Assembly: GCF_001418655.1 (NCBI RefSeq)
Contig: NZ_LIQZ01000011.1
Span: forward strand, 1 to 64,000
Source of the DNA: Streptomyces phaeochromogenes
GTDB taxonomy: Bacteria; Actinomycetota; Actinomycetes; Streptomycetales; Streptomycetaceae
Reading direction: 5' to 3'
DNA length: 64,000 nucleotides
This document shows positions 48,860 through 57,092 of the stretch, piece by piece. Numbering within the stretch: the stretch's first letter is position 1; every line of letters begins with the position of its first letter. Both the position numbers and the translations under genes were made by a program. The notes beneath the pieces were generated by a model. It worked only from the letters and a program-made list of their open reading frames with translations, did not search any database and was not told the origin of the DNA.

Positions 48860-50359
48860 CTATGCCCGTGCGCTGTTGCCGCCCCTGGCCTTCAACGCGC
48901 CCTTGGGCAGCGCCAGTTTGATCTCCTCACGCAGATCGTTGATCTTCGGATAGCTGGAGTACTGCCCCGTCAGCCGGTACATCTCACGCAGCCGGTCCCA
49001 GGTGCGGTGGGAGGAGTTCGAGCCCATCGAGGTCAGGGCCAGGCGTGCGTACCGGTCGGCCTGTTCGGGGTCGTCGGCGATGAAGCATGCGGACGCGAGC
49101 GAGATGTGGTCGAAGATCTTCGACCGGTCCCGGCCCTTCTCCCGCAGCTCCAGGGCTTCCTTGGCGTGGCGCTGTGCGACGGCGGCGGCGGACGGGTCGT
49201 GCTCCGCGAGCGTGCGGTAGGCCAGGGCCTGCATCCCGTGCATGTCCGCCTCGTCGAACAGCTGCATCCAGCTCGGCGGCGGCACGTCACCCTTGTCCGA
49301 GACGAAGAGGTCCTCCGCCTCCCCCAGGGTGCGCCGCATGGCCTGGCCCTTGCCCAGCGACGCCTGTGCCCAGGCCTCGATGGTGTAGAGCATGGCCTGG
49401 GTGCGCGGCAGGACCTCGTCGCCCGATCCGGACTTGGCGAGCTTCATGAGGTCGAGCGCGTCGTCGGGCCGGCCCAGGTGCACCATCTGGCGGGCCGCTC
49501 GGGAGAGCGCCTCGCCCGCGCGGGGCCGGTCACCGCCTTCTCGGGCCGCGTGCGCGGCGATGATGAAGTACTTCTGGGCCGTGGGCTCCAGGCCGACGTC
49601 GTGCGACATCCAGCCCGCGAGGACGGCGAGGTTGGCGGCGACGCCCCACAGGCGCCGCTGCAGATGGTCGGGGTGTCGGTAGGAGAGCATGCCTCCCACT
49701 TCGTTGAGCTGTCCCACGACAGCCTTGCGTTGCAGTCCGCCCCCGCGGGCCGCGTCCCAGGCCCGGAACACCTCGACCGAGCGCTCCAGTTCCTCGATCT
49801 CCTGCGACCCGATGGGGGCGGCCTCGTAGCGGTCGAACCCAGCGGGGTCGGCGTGCAGGGGATTGTCGATGTCAGGGGCGTCGGCCGCGAGGGCCGGATC
49901 GGAGTGCAGCCAGTCCTGCATGGCGCTGCTGATAGCGGATCCGGCGGCGAGCGCGGCGCCCGCGCCCACCAAGCCGCGTCGGTTGAGCATGAGGTCCATT
50001 CCCGTGAATTCGGTGAGGACCGCGGCAGTCCGCTCGGGCGCCCACGGCATGCCGTCGGGATGTTCCACACTCCCGCCGCCCGGCCGTTTCCCCGTGCGCC
50101 CGTGCCGGACCAGACCGAGATCCTCGATGGTCACGACACGGCCGAGACGCTCGGTGAACAGTGCTGCCAGCACCCGCGGCACCGGATCGCGCGGGATCTC
50201 TCCCGTGTCGATCCACCGCCGCACTCTCGAGGTGTCCGTCGCCAGCTGGGGGTGGCCCATGGCCGCCGCCTGCCGGTTGACCATCCTCGCGAGTTCCCCC
50301 TTGGACCAGCCGGCCAGGCCGAACAGGTCCGAAAGGCGGGTGTTGGGTTGTCCGCTCAC
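48860..50359 (-). CDS. nsdA: NsdA-type negative regulator of differentiation and antibiotic production
   Basis: The 499-residue protein matches Streptomyces NsdA closely as I recall it: start 'VSGQPNTRLSDLFGLAGWSK', 'RQAAAMGHPQLATDTSRVRR' with a helix-turn-helix-like N-terminus, 'HGRTGKRPGGGSVEHPDG', the alanine-rich 'NRRGLVGAGAALAAGSAISS', then a long TPR-like helical repeat region ('AQKYFIIAAHAAREGGDRP', 'LPRTQAMLYTIEAWAQASLG'). In S. coelicolor disruption of nsdA increases antibiotic production and sporulation. I chose GTG 50359 by this homology; the upstream 36 codons look noncoding. It is convergent with the PP2C gene and divergent from a phosphotransferase gene. Confidence 0.9.
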   Translation of the reverse strand: MSGQPNTRLSDLFGLAGWSKGELARMVNRQAAAMGHPQLATDTSRVRRWIDTGEIPRDPVPRVLAALFTERLGRVVTIEDLGLVRHGRTGKRPGGGSVEHPDGMPWAPERTAAVLTEFTGMDLMLNRRGLVGAGAALAAGSAISSAMQDWLHSDPALAADAPDIDNPLHADPAGFDRYEAAPIGSQEIEELERSVEVFRAWDAARGGGLQRKAVVGQLNEVGGMLSYRHPDHLQRRLWGVAANLAVLAGWMSHDVGLEPTAQKYFIIAAHAAREGGDRPRAGEALSRAARQMVHLGRPDDALDLMKLAKSGSGDEVLPRTQAMLYTIEAWAQASLGKGQAMRRTLGEAEDLFVSDKGDVPPPSWMQLFDEADMHGMQALAYRTLAEHDPSAAAVAQRHAKEALELREKGRDRSKIFDHISLASACFIADDPEQADRYARLALTSMGSNSSHRTWDRLREMYRLTGQYSSYPKINDLREEIKLALPKGALKARGGNSARA

Positions 50360-50592
50360 GTCAAGCCCCCAGGTTCTCGGCTGAGTTGACACTAACCGTC
50401 TGTCAGTTGCTGAGCGACTATTCGCCAGGGTTCGCCAGGGCACGCCAGATGGTGTGCCACTGGGCATCGGGTGTCAGGTAGGAAAGCGCCACCCCGACCC
50501 GGTCGCCGAAGGGACACTCCCCAGGGTGCACCAGGGCGGCCGGGGCGGGTAGCGCAGCAACTTGCAGGCACACGAAGGGATCTGTTTCGCCC

Positions 50593-51735
50593 ATGTACGC
50601 AGCATCGTCCTCCGTGTCCGCTCCGCCCCGGTCACTGCACGCCCGCCCGGTCGGCAGCGGCCCTTATCTCGACCCCGCACGCCCGGGGGCGGCTCCCGTG
50701 CTCGGTGCCGGTAGGTCACGGCGCGTGCCGGGGCTCGGTACCCAACCGCTCAGCGGGAGACTCGACTTGTCCGGCCCCCAGGGGGCGCAGCTGCGCACGG
50801 CGATCGCGTCGGTGCACCGGATCTGTCCGGAGTTCTCTCCGGTACAGGTGCTGCGCCGCAGCGGCCGATCCGTGCTCCTGGTCGGCACGACAGGGCGCAG
50901 CACCGCCGTCGCCAAGTGCTTACTGGATCACTCCCCGGTGTGGAGCGAGCGGATCCGTCATGAAATAGCGGCGTACCGCTCGTTCGTGCGGCACCGGCCC
51001 CCGGTGCGGGTGCCGCGCCTGATCGCGGCGGACCCGGACAACTGCACCCTGGTGATCGAACGGATGCCGGGGCGGGTGGCGGCGCTGCAGCGGCATCCGG
51101 CGGAGTCCCCGCCGCGAGCGGACATCAGGGCGGCACTCGGCGCGATCTGCCGGCTCAACGCGTGGCGGCCACCGGCGGGGACGTTCGACGCCCCGCTGGA
51201 CTACGCGGCCCGGATCTCCCGGTATCACGAGCTGGGGTTGCTCACCGACCGGGACATGGGCGATCTGCAGAAACTGGTGCACGGCATCGCGCACTCGGCG
51301 GGCCGCCAGGGCATGGGCCAGTTCTGCCACGGCGACGCGCTCCTGTCCAACATGCTCCTGTCACCGGCCGGTCCAGTGCTGGTGGACTGGGAGCATGCGG
51401 GCTGGTATCTGCCGGGCTACGACCTGGCGACGCTGTGGGCGGTCCTCGGGGACGCGCCCGTCGCCCGGCGGCAGATCAGCCAGCTCGCGCAGTCGGCGGG
51501 ACCGGCGGCGCGCGACGCGTTCCTGGTGAACCTCATGCTCGTCGTCACCAGGGAGATCCGTACGTACGAGACGGCCGTGCAGCGGTCGATGCACGAGACG
51601 ACCCCGGCGGCACCAGGACCGGCCCACCCGGGTGCTGCGCCGTCCGGCGAGGAACAGCGGCTGCTGCTCAGGCGGCTGCACGACGACTGCCAGATGGCCC
51701 GCAAGGCCGTCCGAGCGGCGGTCGGCACTCGCTGA
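50593..51735 (+). CDS. Phosphotransferase-fold protein divergent from nsdA
   Basis: The 380-residue protein has an APH/choline-kinase-like fold from ~residue 75: '[20 protein letters not shown]' as a weak ATP-loop region, '[20 protein letters not shown]' carrying the catalytic H-G-D...N, and '[21 protein letters not shown]' with the metal Asp. The N-terminal 70 residues are Pro/Arg/Gly-rich and unconserved, so a downstream start is possible. It is divergent from nsdA by 233 bases. Its substrate is not known. A strong hairpin terminator follows ten bases after the stop. Confidence 0.78.
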   Translation: MYAASSSVSAPPRSLHARPVGSGPYLDPARPGAAPVLGAGRSRRVPGLGTQPLSGRLDLSGPQGAQLRTAIASVHRICPEFSPVQVLRRSGRSVLLVGTTGRSTAVAKCLLDHSPVWSERIRHEIAAYRSFVRHRPPVRVPRLIAADPDNCTLVIERMPGRVAALQRHPAESPPRADIRAALGAICRLNAWRPPAGTFDAPLDYAARISRYHELGLLTDRDMGDLQKLVHGIAHSAGRQGMGQFCHGDALLSNMLLSPAGPVLVDWEHAGWYLPGYDLATLWAVLGDAPVARRQISQLAQSAGPAARDAFLVNLMLVVTREIRTYETAVQRSMHETTPAAPGPAHPGAAPSGEEQRLLLRRLHDDCQMARKAVRAAVGTR

Positions 51736-51745
51736 CGGGGATGGT

Positions 51746-51783
51746 GGTCCGCGGTGCGCCCAGGACAGGGCGCATCGCGGACC
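51746..51783 (+). terminator. Strong terminator after the phosphotransferase gene
   Basis: GGTCCGCGGTGCGCCC (51746-51761) pairs with GGGCGCATCGCGGACC (51768-51783) along 16 positions with a single G-U pair and a six-base loop, followed by TTCGT. The rest of the gap to the amidase gene (to 52036) shows no further gene. Confidence 0.8.
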
Positions 51784-52036
51784 TTCGTCATGTCGGGCCG
51801 CCGTTCGCGCCCGTCACTCCTTCATTGAGGGACGTTCACCCGAACAAGCCACAGGTCCACTCCACTGACGCCTCGCAGGCCGGGTCGCCGTCGCCGCGAA
51901 ACCCGCGACACCCGCCGCTGACGTGGGAAATCAACTGTCTCTGGGCATGATTGACGGATCGTCGGGGACCCGGTACCACTGACGCACGCCCGGCCCCGCA
52001 CGCACCATCGCGACCGATCGTCCCAGGAGGCCTGCT

Positions 52037-54022
52037 TTGCGAGGATCCGCCACCGACTCCAGCCCCTCCACCGGGCACAGACGAGCACGCAGGACGGCCG
52101 GTGCCGTCGCGTCGGCGGCCCTGCTGCTTCCCCTGCTCGGCGCCGCCCCGTACGACAGCGGCGCCCGGACGTCCTCCGCTCGTCTGCAGAGCGCGTTCGC
52201 CGACGCGGCGGCCCAGTACCACGTACCGAGGAATGTGCTTCTCGCCGTCTCCTACCTGCAGTCCCGCTGGGACGCGCACGGCGGGGCGCCGAGTGTCACC
52301 GGCGGCTACGGTCCCATGCATCTGACGGACGCCCGGACCGCGATCGCCCGGACGGTGGCACCGCACCACAGCGAGGGCACGGAGGACGCACGCGGCGACG
52401 ACTCACGCGCACCTCTCCTCCCCGACACCAAGGTCCCGGAGAACACCCAACTCCCGCCCCGCCTCAAGACGTTGACGAAGGCGGCCGAACTCACGGGCAT
52501 CCCCGCGGAGCGGCTGCGTACGGACACGGCGGCCAATGTCGCCGGCGGTGCGGCACTGCTGGCCGCCGCCCAGAAGCAGCTCGGCGAACCGCTCAGCGAC
52601 GACGCGGCCGACTGGTACGGGGCGGTGGCACGCTACTCGGGCGCCGACGACACGGCGACGGCTGCGACGTACGCCGACGACGTCTTCGACGTGATCCGCC
52701 GCGGAGAGCACCGCACGACGGACGCCGGCCAGCAGGTCGCCCTCGCGGCTCAGGCTCAACTGCAGCCTGCAACACGGACGTTGAGCGAGTCGGGACTGCG
52801 GGCGGCCCGCGCGGCCGGCACCGAGTGCCCGGCGACCGTGTCCTGCGAGTGGATCCCGGCGCCCTACGAGGAGTTCGGCGACGGCGACTACGGCAACCAC
52901 GACCTCGGCGATCGCCCCAAGTCCCAGAGCATCAAGTACATCGTCGTGCACGACACGGAGGGTGCCTGGGAAGGCGTCCTCAACATGGTGCAGGACCCCA
53001 CCTATGTGTCGTGGCAGTACACCCTGCGCTCCACCGACGGGCACATCGCCCAGCATGTGAAGGCCAAGGACGTGGCCTGGCACGCGGGCAACTGGTATGT
53101 GAACGCCAAGTCGATCGGCCTGGAGCACGAGGGGTTCCTCGCGGCGCCGGACGCCTGGTACACGGAGGCGATGTACCGGTCGTCGGCGCGGCTGGTGACG
53201 TATCTGGCGAAGAAGTACGGCATCCCGCTGGACCGGCAGCACATCCTCGGCCACGACACCGTGCCGGGAACGACGACGGCGAACATCCCCGGGATGCACA
53301 CGGATCCGGGCCCGTACTGGGACTGGCAGCACTACTTCACCCTGCTCGGCAAGCCGCTGCGCGCCACTCCGGGATCGAACGGCGGGCTCGTGACCGTGCT
53401 GCCCCAATTCAGCAAGCACAAGCCGAAGTTCACGGGTTGCGTCACGAAGGGCGAGCCCTGCGCGGCGCACGGTTCGAGCGCCGTACGGCTGCACACCCAG
53501 CCGCGCTCGGACTCTCCGCTCGTCAAGGACATCGGGCTGCGGCCCAAGGGCGAGGACTCCACGATCGATGTGAACGACGTGGGTTCGCGTGTCTCCACGG
53601 GCCAGCGGTACGCGGTCGCCGGGCGCGACGGCGACTGGACCGCGATCTGGTACCTCGGCCAGATGGCCTGGTTCAAGAACCCTGCGAAGCAGCCGACCGC
53701 GGTGAACGCGACCGGTCTCGTCGTGACACCGAAGGCCGGGCTGACCGAGATCCCCGTGTACGGACGCGCGTACCCGGAGAAGACGGCCTATCCGGCAGGC
53801 GTGCCCGTCCAGGACATTTCTCCCCTGCCGTACAAGCTGCTCAAGGGGCAGAAGTACGCGGCGGGTGACAAGGTGCCGGGCGAGTACTTCTACGCGCCGA
53901 CCTTCGACACCACGCCGCACCGGGTGGTGCGCGGCAAGGACATGTACTACGAGATCCAGTTCGGGCACCGGGTGGCGTATGTGCGCGCCGCCGACGTACG
54001 GGCGGTGCCGTCGGCCTCGTAG
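52037..54022 (+). CDS. Secreted N-acetylmuramoyl-L-alanine amidase
   Basis: The 661-residue protein starts at TTG 52037, seven bases after AGGAGG, with a signal peptide (RRARRTAGAVASAALLLPLL). Residues ~50-230 resemble a lysozyme-like/SLT domain ('YHVPRNVLLAVSYLQSRWDA') but the usual catalytic Glu is replaced (LQSRW). Residues ~285-440 are an Amidase_2 (NlpD/PGRP-type) domain: 'YIVVHDTEGAWEGVL' (zinc His), 'VKAKDVAWHAGNWYVNAKSI' (His), 'RQHILGHDTVPGT' (His) and 'HTDPGPYWDW'. The C-terminal ~200 residues contain SH3-like strands for wall binding. It cuts the bond between MurNAc and the stem peptide. Confidence 0.88.
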   Translation: MRGSATDSSPSTGHRRARRTAGAVASAALLLPLLGAAPYDSGARTSSARLQSAFADAAAQYHVPRNVLLAVSYLQSRWDAHGGAPSVTGGYGPMHLTDARTAIARTVAPHHSEGTEDARGDDSRAPLLPDTKVPENTQLPPRLKTLTKAAELTGIPAERLRTDTAANVAGGAALLAAAQKQLGEPLSDDAADWYGAVARYSGADDTATAATYADDVFDVIRRGEHRTTDAGQQVALAAQAQLQPATRTLSESGLRAARAAGTECPATVSCEWIPAPYEEFGDGDYGNHDLGDRPKSQSIKYIVVHDTEGAWEGVLNMVQDPTYVSWQYTLRSTDGHIAQHVKAKDVAWHAGNWYVNAKSIGLEHEGFLAAPDAWYTEAMYRSSARLVTYLAKKYGIPLDRQHILGHDTVPGTTTANIPGMHTDPGPYWDWQHYFTLLGKPLRATPGSNGGLVTVLPQFSKHKPKFTGCVTKGEPCAAHGSSAVRLHTQPRSDSPLVKDIGLRPKGEDSTIDVNDVGSRVSTGQRYAVAGRDGDWTAIWYLGQMAWFKNPAKQPTAVNATGLVVTPKAGLTEIPVYGRAYPEKTAYPAGVPVQDISPLPYKLLKGQKYAAGDKVPGEYFYAPTFDTTPHRVVRGKDMYYEIQFGHRVAYVRAADVRAVPSAS

Positions 54023-54032
54023 CGGCAACGGG

Positions 54033-54395
54033 TCACTTCGGCGGCTCGTGCAGTCCGAAGGCGGAGCCCTGGTCGTCGCGGCACAGCTTGAAGCGGCCGA
54101 ACCGGGCGGCCGACTCCTCGCTGTCGCCCCCGTCGCCCAGGTCCTCCACCGTGCCGCCCAGTTCACGGACCCGGGCGACGGCGGCGTCGAGGTCGTCGAC
54201 CCTGAAGAAGAGGTAGGGGGAGGCTCCGGCGTCGCCGCCGTGCATTCCGCCCGGCACTCCGTCGGTGGTGATGGCGAAGCCGCCGCCTTCGGACGTTCCG
54301 GGTTCGAAGGCCCAGCCGAGGAGGGATCCGTAGAAGGCGCGGCCCCGCTCGGGGTCGGCCACGCCGATTTCGAAGAAGGTCGGTTCGCCGCTCAT
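54033..54395 (-). CDS. VOC-family (glyoxalase/bleomycin-resistance-like) protein
   Basis: The 120-residue protein has two beta-alpha-beta-beta-beta units: 'TFFEIGVADPERGRAFYGSLLGWAFEP' (core FFEIGVADPERGRAFYGSLL) and 'PYLFFRVDDLDAAVARVRELGGTV'. It ends 'CRDDQGSAFGLHEPPK', the usual VOC C-terminus. Metal and substrate cannot be assigned. ATG 54395 follows GGGAG by eight bases and is preferred to an in-frame ATG at 54419 that lacks a ribosome site. It lies 151 bases downstream of the FhuF-like gene on the same strand and is probably a separate unit. Confidence 0.83.
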   Translation of the reverse strand: MSGEPTFFEIGVADPERGRAFYGSLLGWAFEPGTSEGGGFAITTDGVPGGMHGGDAGASPYLFFRVDDLDAAVARVRELGGTVEDLGDGGDSEESAARFGRFKLCRDDQGSAFGLHEPPK

Positions 54396-54546
54396 CGCGA
54401 GTCTCCCGTCGTGAGACATGTGCCGGCCGCCTCAGACCACCGTACGCGGGACGGAACGCGGGCGCCCTCCGTGCCGGTGCCGCTCGTGCGGCGGAGGCCC
54501 GTCGTGTGACGGGCCCGCCGTGTGACAGGCCGGCGCGTGACCGGGT

Positions 54547-55404
54547 TCAGCCCTCCTCGATCCGCCGCAGCCGTTCGGCGTCGCAGGTACGGGGGCAGGT
54601 GGAGCAGGCCTCGGCGGGGCGGATCGTGTAGTACATGCAACAGCCCATGCGGGTGCGGGTCGTGTGCTCTCGGCCGTCGCTGCCGGTGAGGTGGCGGAAC
54701 TCGGCTCCGCCGGGGAAGGGTACGACGGCCGAGGGCAGAAGCGCGGTGGCCGCCCGGACGGCGTCGGGCTCCTCGCCGAGCATGCGGCCGAGGTACCAGA
54801 TGCCGGAGACGAGATCATCGGTGACCATGCCCCACAGGGCGCGCGGGCCGCGCCGGATGTGTGGGGCGATCGCGGAGAGCAGCGGTTCCATGTGATCGGC
54901 GACGGCCACCCTCAACTCGGCACGCAGGGCCTCCTCGTGAGGGGCCGTCAGCGTGCCGGGGAGTGCGGCGGCCGGGTCGCCCGGGAGACAGGTGAGATCC
55001 GAGCGGGGGCTGATCTCGAACACGCCGGTCGTGAGGTCGAGCCGTACGTCTTCGGGGTGGATGCGCGGCACCCGGCCCGTGAGGTACCAGACGCCGCTCA
55101 TCAGCAGCCCGACGGACCATGCGTAGTCGTGCAGAGCTCGGGAGGCGGCGACGTCCCGGCGCGGGGTGTGGTCGTAGCGGTCCTGGATGCGGGTGGTCTC
55201 GGCCAGGAGGAAGGCCTCCATGGCCTCCTGATCCTTCGTCAACTCGGCGCCACTGACGCCCATTTGGGTGACGGCAGGATCCGGGTCGGCGACTCGCACG
55301 GCCAACGCCTCGCACACCTCGCCCAGTTGCCGGTACGTGTCCACGAGCAGGCCGGACACGGACGTGGCCGCACCGGTCGACAGAGTCTCCACGGCCACGG
55401 TCAT
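54547..55404 (-). CDS. FhuF-like siderophore-iron reductase with C-terminal [2Fe-2S] site
   Basis: The 285-residue protein has the FhuF-type C-terminus 'GCCMYYTIRPAEACSTCPRT', giving the C-C-x10-C-x2-C ligands of the unusual [2Fe-2S] cluster. The helical body includes 'HDYAWSVGLLMSGVWYLTGRVP' and 'VSGIWYLGRMLGEEPDAV'. FhuF-type enzymes reduce ferric siderophores in the cytoplasm to release iron. AGGAG lies five bases before ATG 55404. An iron box overlaps its promoter, and the siderophore synthesis operon is divergent, so both are likely shut off by iron-loaded DmdR/IdeR. It would serve uptake of the siderophore made next door. Confidence 0.87.
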   Translation of the reverse strand: MTVAVETLSTGAATSVSGLLVDTYRQLGEVCEALAVRVADPDPAVTQMGVSGAELTKDQEAMEAFLLAETTRIQDRYDHTPRRDVAASRALHDYAWSVGLLMSGVWYLTGRVPRIHPEDVRLDLTTGVFEISPRSDLTCLPGDPAAALPGTLTAPHEEALRAELRVAVADHMEPLLSAIAPHIRRGPRALWGMVTDDLVSGIWYLGRMLGEEPDAVRAATALLPSAVVPFPGGAEFRHLTGSDGREHTTRTRMGCCMYYTIRPAEACSTCPRTCDAERLRRIEEG

Positions 55405-55439
55405 TGGTACTCCTGTGCATGGGGGGCGAAGCAAGCGAA

Positions 55440-55463
55440 GCAGGTAAGGCTTACCTTAGTATA
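55440..55463 (-). promoter_or_regulatory. Iron box (DmdR/IdeR operator) at the fhuF-like promoter
   Basis: 55442-55456 is AGGTAAG-G-CTTACCT, a perfect 7-bp palindrome; the 19-base site 55440-55458 matches 14 of 19 positions of the actinobacterial iron-box consensus TTAGGTTAGSCTAACCTAA. A minus-strand -10 hexamer TATACT (55463-55458) abuts it, so bound repressor would cover the transcription start. Confidence 0.85.
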
Positions 55464-55544
55464 GAGATCGCCGACAGCAGCGCGTGACCGCACCCCTGGA
55501 GCAACGATCAAGGGAGGCGCATGTCACAGCCCTTCCACAGCTGG

Positions 55545-55574
55545 TTGAAACATAAAACATGCCTGACCTAAGCT
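55545..55574 (+). promoter_or_regulatory. Promoter of the siderophore operon
   Basis: TTGAAA (55545-55550) and TAAGCT (55569-55574) are 18 bases apart. The -10 lies in CCTAAGCTCACGTA, which resembles part of an iron box (10 of 19 positions over the full site), weaker than the one at fhuF. GTG 55583 is eight bases after the -10. Confidence 0.6.
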
Positions 55575-55582
55575 CACGTACC

Positions 55583-55831
55583 GTGACTGTGACCCAACGG
55601 GCCGCACCGATGAGTGTGCCGCCGCGTGCCCTGCGGCTGCCGTGTACCGCCATCGGGCTCACGATGGATGCCGCCGGAGTCACGGTGGATGCCGCGCTCA
55701 CGGGCACCGGTGCAGTCGCACAGGGCATCACGCGCGATTCACCGGCCTCGCCGACGACCCTCGACAGCAACGCCTGTGCGGGCTTCGCGGCCGTGGCGAG
55801 GGCCACCCGCGTGGAGCTCGCGAGGACGTAA
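55583..55831 (+). CDS. Unrecognised small ORF heading the siderophore operon
   Basis: I do not recognise this 82-residue protein. It starts VTVTQRAAPMSVPPRALRLP at GTG 55583, eight bases after a good -10 hexamer, so it would be translated from a leaderless message; ATG 55559 in the same frame lies upstream of the -10. Third codon positions are mostly G or C, as expected for coding DNA. The sequence is rich in Ala, Thr and Val with two cysteines (LPCTAIGL and SNACAGF) and no signal peptide or clear membrane segment. It ends 79 bases before the ATP-grasp gene. It could be a small protein, a leader peptide controlling the operon, or a chance ORF. Confidence 0.45.
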   Translation: MTVTQRAAPMSVPPRALRLPCTAIGLTMDAAGVTVDAALTGTGAVAQGITRDSPASPTTLDSNACAGFAAVARATRVELART

Positions 55832-55910
55832 CTCCCACCGCCAGGGGCGTGCCCGGCATCCCGAGCACGCCCCTCAACACTCCATCCACAAACGGAAGTT
55901 GTCCTCGCGC

Positions 55911-57092
55911 ATGCGTATGTATCTGCTGGCCCTCAACCCGACCGACTCCGTCACCGAAGGATTCCTGCCCGCCGCGGCGCGGCTCGGCCTGGACATCACG
56001 CTCCTCACCGACCAGCCGGACGCCCACCGGCGCGTGTATCCGGAGATCGAGATCCTGGAGTGCGACGTACGCGACTTCCGTGCCGTCGTGACCCGGATAT
56101 CGACGCATCACCGACCCGACGCGGTCTTCACCAACAGCGACCATCTGCAGACCCAGGCCGCCCTGGCCGCCGACTACTTCGGACTGTCCGGCAAGGACTG
56201 GTTGGTCACCCTGCGCACCAAGGACAAGGCCGAGATGCGTCGCCATCTCACCTCCGTCGGCGCGGACACGGTGTGGTCGACCGAAGTCACCGATCTCGCG
56301 GGCCTGGCCGCCCTCGACCCCCCGTACCCCTGTGTCGTCAAGCCGCGCGAAGGCGTGGCCAGCGAGGACGTCGTGCTCGTCGACGGTCCCGAGGAGCTGC
56401 TGGCGCGCTGCACGGAGATCCAAAGCCGTCGCTCGGGAGCGGCCCTGGTCGTCGAGGAGTATCTGCCCGGTGAGCTGTACACCCTGGAGACGCTCGGTGA
56501 CGGTCACGTCCGCCATGTCCTGGGCGGGTTCCACACCAGGGTGTCGCCACCGCCGTACTTCATCGAGGAGGGGCTGACCTTCGTCGCGGCGCATCCCGAG
56601 CCGGTCGTCGCCCAGGTACTGGCCCAACTCGACGCGCTCGGCGTGGGGTTCGGCGCCTGCCACACCGAATTCGTCGTCCACGAGGGCCGGGCGAGGATCA
56701 TCGAGGTCAACTACCGCGCCATCGGCGACCAGTGCGATCTGCTGCTGGCGCGCATGCTGGAGATCCCGCTCTTCGAGCACATCCTGCGTACGCACCTGGG
56801 TGAGCGCCTGCCCGAGGATCTGGGAGCACGGCGTGACGGCGCGGCTCGACTGGAGTATCCCTGCGCCGAGAGCGCCGGAACGCTGGCCGCCGCCCCCGCT
56901 GCCGCCGAACTGACCGTCGACGGAGTGCAGTTGACCTACCGCCCGCTTCGGGGGGTCGGCGAGCGGCACGAGGTGTATCACACCAATCGCGACTTCCTCG
57001 GCGTGCTGCGGGCCATCGGGACCGACCAAGAGGCCGTGGACAGCGTGGTGGCCGAGTTCCTGGCCGGGCAGCGGTGGGAGATCCAGCGGTGA
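55911..57092 (+). CDS. ATP-grasp ligase of an NRPS-independent siderophore pathway (PvsA-like)
   Basis: The 393-residue protein is an ATP-grasp amide ligase. The N-terminal domain starts 'MYLLALNPTDSVTEGFLPAA'; the ATP-grasp core has 'TKDKAEMRRHLTSVGADTVW', 'PYPCVVKPREGVASEDVVLV' (lysine and glycine-loop region), 'ALVVEEYLPGELYTLETL' and the metal-ligand end 'HEGRARIIEVNYRAIGDQCD' (E-x-N). In the vibrioferrin operon the protein at this position, PvsA, joins two small acids to make a building block. ATG 55911 has only a weak ribosome site. The stop overlaps the GTG of the next gene, so synthesis is coupled. Confidence 0.83.
   Translation: MRMYLLALNPTDSVTEGFLPAAARLGLDITLLTDQPDAHRRVYPEIEILECDVRDFRAVVTRISTHHRPDAVFTNSDHLQTQAALAADYFGLSGKDWLVTLRTKDKAEMRRHLTSVGADTVWSTEVTDLAGLAALDPPYPCVVKPREGVASEDVVLVDGPEELLARCTEIQSRRSGAALVVEEYLPGELYTLETLGDGHVRHVLGGFHTRVSPPPYFIEEGLTFVAAHPEPVVAQVLAQLDALGVGFGACHTEFVVHEGRARIIEVNYRAIGDQCDLLLARMLEIPLFEHILRTHLGERLPEDLGARRDGAARLEYPCAESAGTLAAAPAAAELTVDGVQLTYRPLRGVGERHEVYHTNRDFLGVLRAIGTDQEAVDSVVAEFLAGQRWEIQR

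Noticed and set aside
55583..55831. Lanthipeptide or other RiPP precursor
   Set aside because: No modifying enzyme (LanM, LanKC, YcaO, radical SAM) is nearby, and the C-terminal part has only one Cys with no core-like pattern.
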